A stretch of DNA of 16,756 nucleotides, from contig CBCTZG010000059.1 in assembly GCA_965151315.1 (NCBI GenBank), positions 1 through 16,756 of the forward strand, in the 5' to 3' direction. Shown here piece by piece: positions 14,909 through 16,756 of the stretch (positions are counted from its first letter, which is position 1; every line of letters begins with the position of its first letter). The notes beneath the pieces are model-generated. The model was given only the letters and a program-made list of their open reading frames with translations. It searched no databases and was not told the origin of the DNA. Both the position numbers and the translations under genes were made by a program. The DNA comes from Avimonoglobus sp965151315 (lineage in GTDB: Bacteria; Bacillota; Clostridia; UBA1381).

Positions 14909-16756
14909 TTATTTTTCCAGATAATCGTCTACAATCCGCATATCCGTAACACCCGCCTCATCGCCGTACCAATAGAGGATCCGGGCGCTTTGGCCGCCGG
15001 TGAGCGGAATACTTTTGGCGAAATCCCTGTTTTCCCCGCTGGGTATGGTTTCTTTTTGGGCCGCCGCGCCGCACATCCGGCCGGTTTCGTCATATACGGC
15101 CAGCATCACCGTAAGCGTCTCCGCCTCTCCGGTATTATTATGAATCTCGGACTGGAATCCAAAGCTTTCACCGCCGGTCAGATTTCCGGTAAATGATGAA
15201 GTGATATCAAACCGCTTCAGTACCCGGTTTGCCGCGCTCCGGACCGGCATACCCTCAATCCCGTTCTCATCCACCGGCGTGATAACCAGCCGTACATACT
15301 GGCCTATATATTCTGGTTCCAATAACAGCGCTGTTCCCTCGCCCTCAGTCGTATAACCCTCCGCCAGGGTCTGCCACTGATCCGCGTTAACGCTTTTAGC
15401 CAGCAGCCACTGGTATTTGCTCATACCCTCCGCCGGATAGCCTACTGCCGCGGCGTAGGTATATTCCCCAAATACCGTGTCTCCAGCCACCATATAACCG
15501 CTGATTCCAGCCTGCTCCACCTGCGGCGCGTAGGGCTGAATCTGTATATCATCGACTGTAAAGGCGCTGTCCCCAGTAAAGGAAAGCACACATTCCTGGT
15601 CTCCCCGAACAGAGAAGGTGGTTACATATTCCCCGCCGACGTCGCTTTGGCTTAAAATGTCACCCAGGGCAAAGTCCGCTGCGCCTTCTGAAATGTTGAA
15701 CTGGATCGCATAGTCCCCCTGGGGCAGCCGGATATTCTGGGAAAGGCTTCCCATATCTTCCGTGGGGGTGACTGTCAGCGCGCCGCCGGCAAGCTGGCTT
15801 TCGCCGGCAATTTCCCACATAGCGCTGTCATACGCGAAATCGCCGTTCAAAACAATATCCTTGGGAACGCCGGCTATTGTGCTGTCCAGGTAATATGTCA
15901 GGGCGTTTCCCTGATTAATAACATTGCCCGCACCGTCCTCTACAGTGATGGCGGTATATACATCGTTTTCCCCGGAAACCTCATCTGAGAATGCCCGCAG
16001 TACATTCCAGCCGTCTTCCAGCTTCTTTTTTGCCATCAGCTGGCTGCCGCAGTACAGGGAAGCATATACGCTGTTCCCGCCTGCCGGGGCCATATCCTGG
16101 ATCTTGACTGCTGACTGGAATTCATACAGCTCCCCGGCTGTAAACGTCTTTGTCTGCCGCACCGTATCGCCGTTGATAAATTTCAGGCTTTGTACGCCGG
16201 TGTAGCTTTCTTCTGTGGTATAGCTTACATTATATTTGCTCCCGGGCACCCAGGGGTTGAATGTCCCGGTGGCCACGTCATCCGCAAAGGTGGCGCTGCT
16301 TTCAAAATCCGCGTTAATTAAATCTTCGGTGCCGACCTTCTCCAGCTTCCAATCGTCCAGGTAAATGCCGCCGTTGGGTACGCCGCCTCCCTGGCCGATC
16401 CGCATTTGCAGCTGCTGGCCAACAGGTTCGGCGCCGTTATACTTGAAATATGTACAAATTTCTTTCCAGCCGTCCTCCGGGTTGATTTTGGTACTGCCCG
16501 TCTCTTCACTGCCGACACACTCAATCCTGAATTTTACCTCTGTGTTTTGATCGCTGCCGGCCAGCTTAGCCCGGACTGACAGCTTATACCACTGCTGGGG
16601 CTCGATTATAACTTCGGCGGTGCTCCAGCTCATCCAGGTGTTGGGCTGGGGCGTCATTAAAATATGACCGGTTTCATTGCCGTTCTGGCCTCCTTCCATC
16701 CACTGGGTCTTCCAGGAATTGGGCTGCCGGTTAGCATAGGCAACGCCTACAAACGG
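14909..16756 (-). CDS. C-terminal part of a large secreted protein with carbohydrate-binding-like and Ig-like modules (5' end off window)
   Basis: The reading frame stays open to the window edge (615 visible codons; the first ATG, at 16699, is internal to a module, so the true start lies beyond 16756). The visible modules are as follows. Residues 1-142 are a beta-sandwich ending GGIYLDDWKLEKV. Residues about 147-300 are a second sandwich (LINADFESS ... YYLDSTIAG). Residues 300-410 are a third (IVLNGDFAYDS ... FTVDDIQIQPY). Residues about 415-512 are an Ig-like module (GYMVAGDTVFGEYTYA ... YQWL ... YIGQYVRLVITPVDENG). Residues 515-615 are a C-terminal domain (VMLAVYDETG ... ARILYWYGDE) often seen at the end of clostridial secreted carbohydrate-active proteins. 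The NxDFE-type openings and LDD endings are typical of CBM4/9/16/22-like modules. No catalytic module is visible; one probably lies upstream. The stop is 12 bases before the next start. Confidence 0.78.
   Translation of the reverse strand, partial: PFVGVAYANRQPNSWKTQWMEGGQNGNETGHILMTPQPNTWMSWSTAEVIIEPQQWYKLSVRAKLAGSDQNTEVKFRIECVGSEETGSTKINPEDGWKEICTYFKYNGAEPVGQQLQMRIGQGGGVPNGGIYLDDWKLEKVGTEDLINADFESSATFADDVATGTFNPWVPGSKYNVSYTTEESYTGVQSLKFINGDTVRQTKTFTAGELYEFQSAVKIQDMAPAGGNSVYASLYCGSQLMAKKKLEDGWNVLRAFSDEVSGENDVYTAITVEDGAGNVINQGNALTYYLDSTIAGVPKDIVLNGDFAYDSAMWEIAGESQLAGGALTVTPTEDMGSLSQNIRLPQGDYAIQFNISEGAADFALGDILSQSDVGGEYVTTFSVRGDQECVLSFTGDSAFTVDDIQIQPYAPQVEQAGISGYMVAGDTVFGEYTYAAAVGYPAEGMSKYQWLLAKSVNADQWQTLAEGYTTEGEGTALLLEPEYIGQYVRLVITPVDENGIEGMPVRSAANRVLKRFDITSSFTGNLTGGESFGFQSEIHNNTGEAETLTVMLAVYDETGRMCGAAAQKETIPSGENRDFAKSIPLTGGQSARILYWYGDEAGVTDMRIVDDYLEK

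Larger units (their letters stand above)
852..16756 (-). other. Seven-gene polysaccharide-degradation operon (5' end outside window)
   Basis: All seven minus-strand genes run the same way without room for an ordinary promoter. The spacings in transcription order are 12 bases, a 4-base overlap, 19 bases, 62 bases with a hairpin, a 1-base overlap and 26 bases. A single strong terminator follows the last gene. The exported or surface proteins come first and the proteins without signal peptides come last. No transporter, kinase or isomerase gene is present in the visible part. Confidence 0.85.

Noticed and set aside
1..16756. CRISPR array, tRNA genes, insertion sequence or prophage
   Set aside because: No regularly spaced repeats, tRNA-like sequence, transposase, integrase or phage gene was seen on either strand.

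Overview
This window looks like chromosomal DNA from a fermentative, polysaccharide-degrading member of Clostridia (Bacillota), perhaps a gut or rumen species. The reasons are the S-layer homology (SLH) modules, the strong AGGAGG-type ribosome-binding sites, tight gene packing, Gram-positive-style signal peptides, and the absence of SusC/SusD-type genes. Species cannot be named from sequence alone.

Positions 1-850 are non-operonic. Positions 1-400 hold no convincing protein gene but fold on paper into an elaborate RNA: a 14-bp long-range helix (120-133 with 312-325) encloses three branches. A possible promoter lies before it and a small hairpin after it. Positions 401-800 hold a decayed AraC-family regulator on the + strand. 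Its second helix-turn-helix is clear, but the first is missing and the reading frame shifts. A strong bidirectional terminator (852-886) separates this region from the genes on the other strand.

Positions 920-16756 are one minus-strand operon of seven genes, read from high to low coordinates. The order is: (1) the 3' part of a large multimodular secreted protein with carbohydrate-binding-like and Ig-like modules, cut by the window edge; (2) a secreted protein with an N-terminal carbohydrate-binding-like module and a GH141-like parallel beta-helix; (3) a secreted protein with three helical repeats, a Gly/Ser linker and three C-terminal SLH modules; (4) a secreted protein with N-terminal SLH modules and a roughly 700-residue beta-rich region of unknown function; (5) a GH95 alpha-L-fucosidase/alpha-L-galactosidase; (6) a second GH141-like beta-helix protein; (7) a GH78 alpha-L-rhamnosidase. 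Neighbours overlap by 1-4 bases or lie 12-26 bases apart. The one larger gap (62 bases) carries a perfect 13-bp hairpin.

The gene order suggests a division of labour. The first four products are exported or surface-attached. The last three have no signal peptide and probably act in the cytoplasm on imported oligosaccharides. GH78, GH95 and GH141 together point to L-rhamnose, L-fucose or L-galactose side chains, as in pectin and especially rhamnogalacturonan II; this is an inference from family membership. The transporter and main regulator are not in the window and may lie upstream of position 16756.
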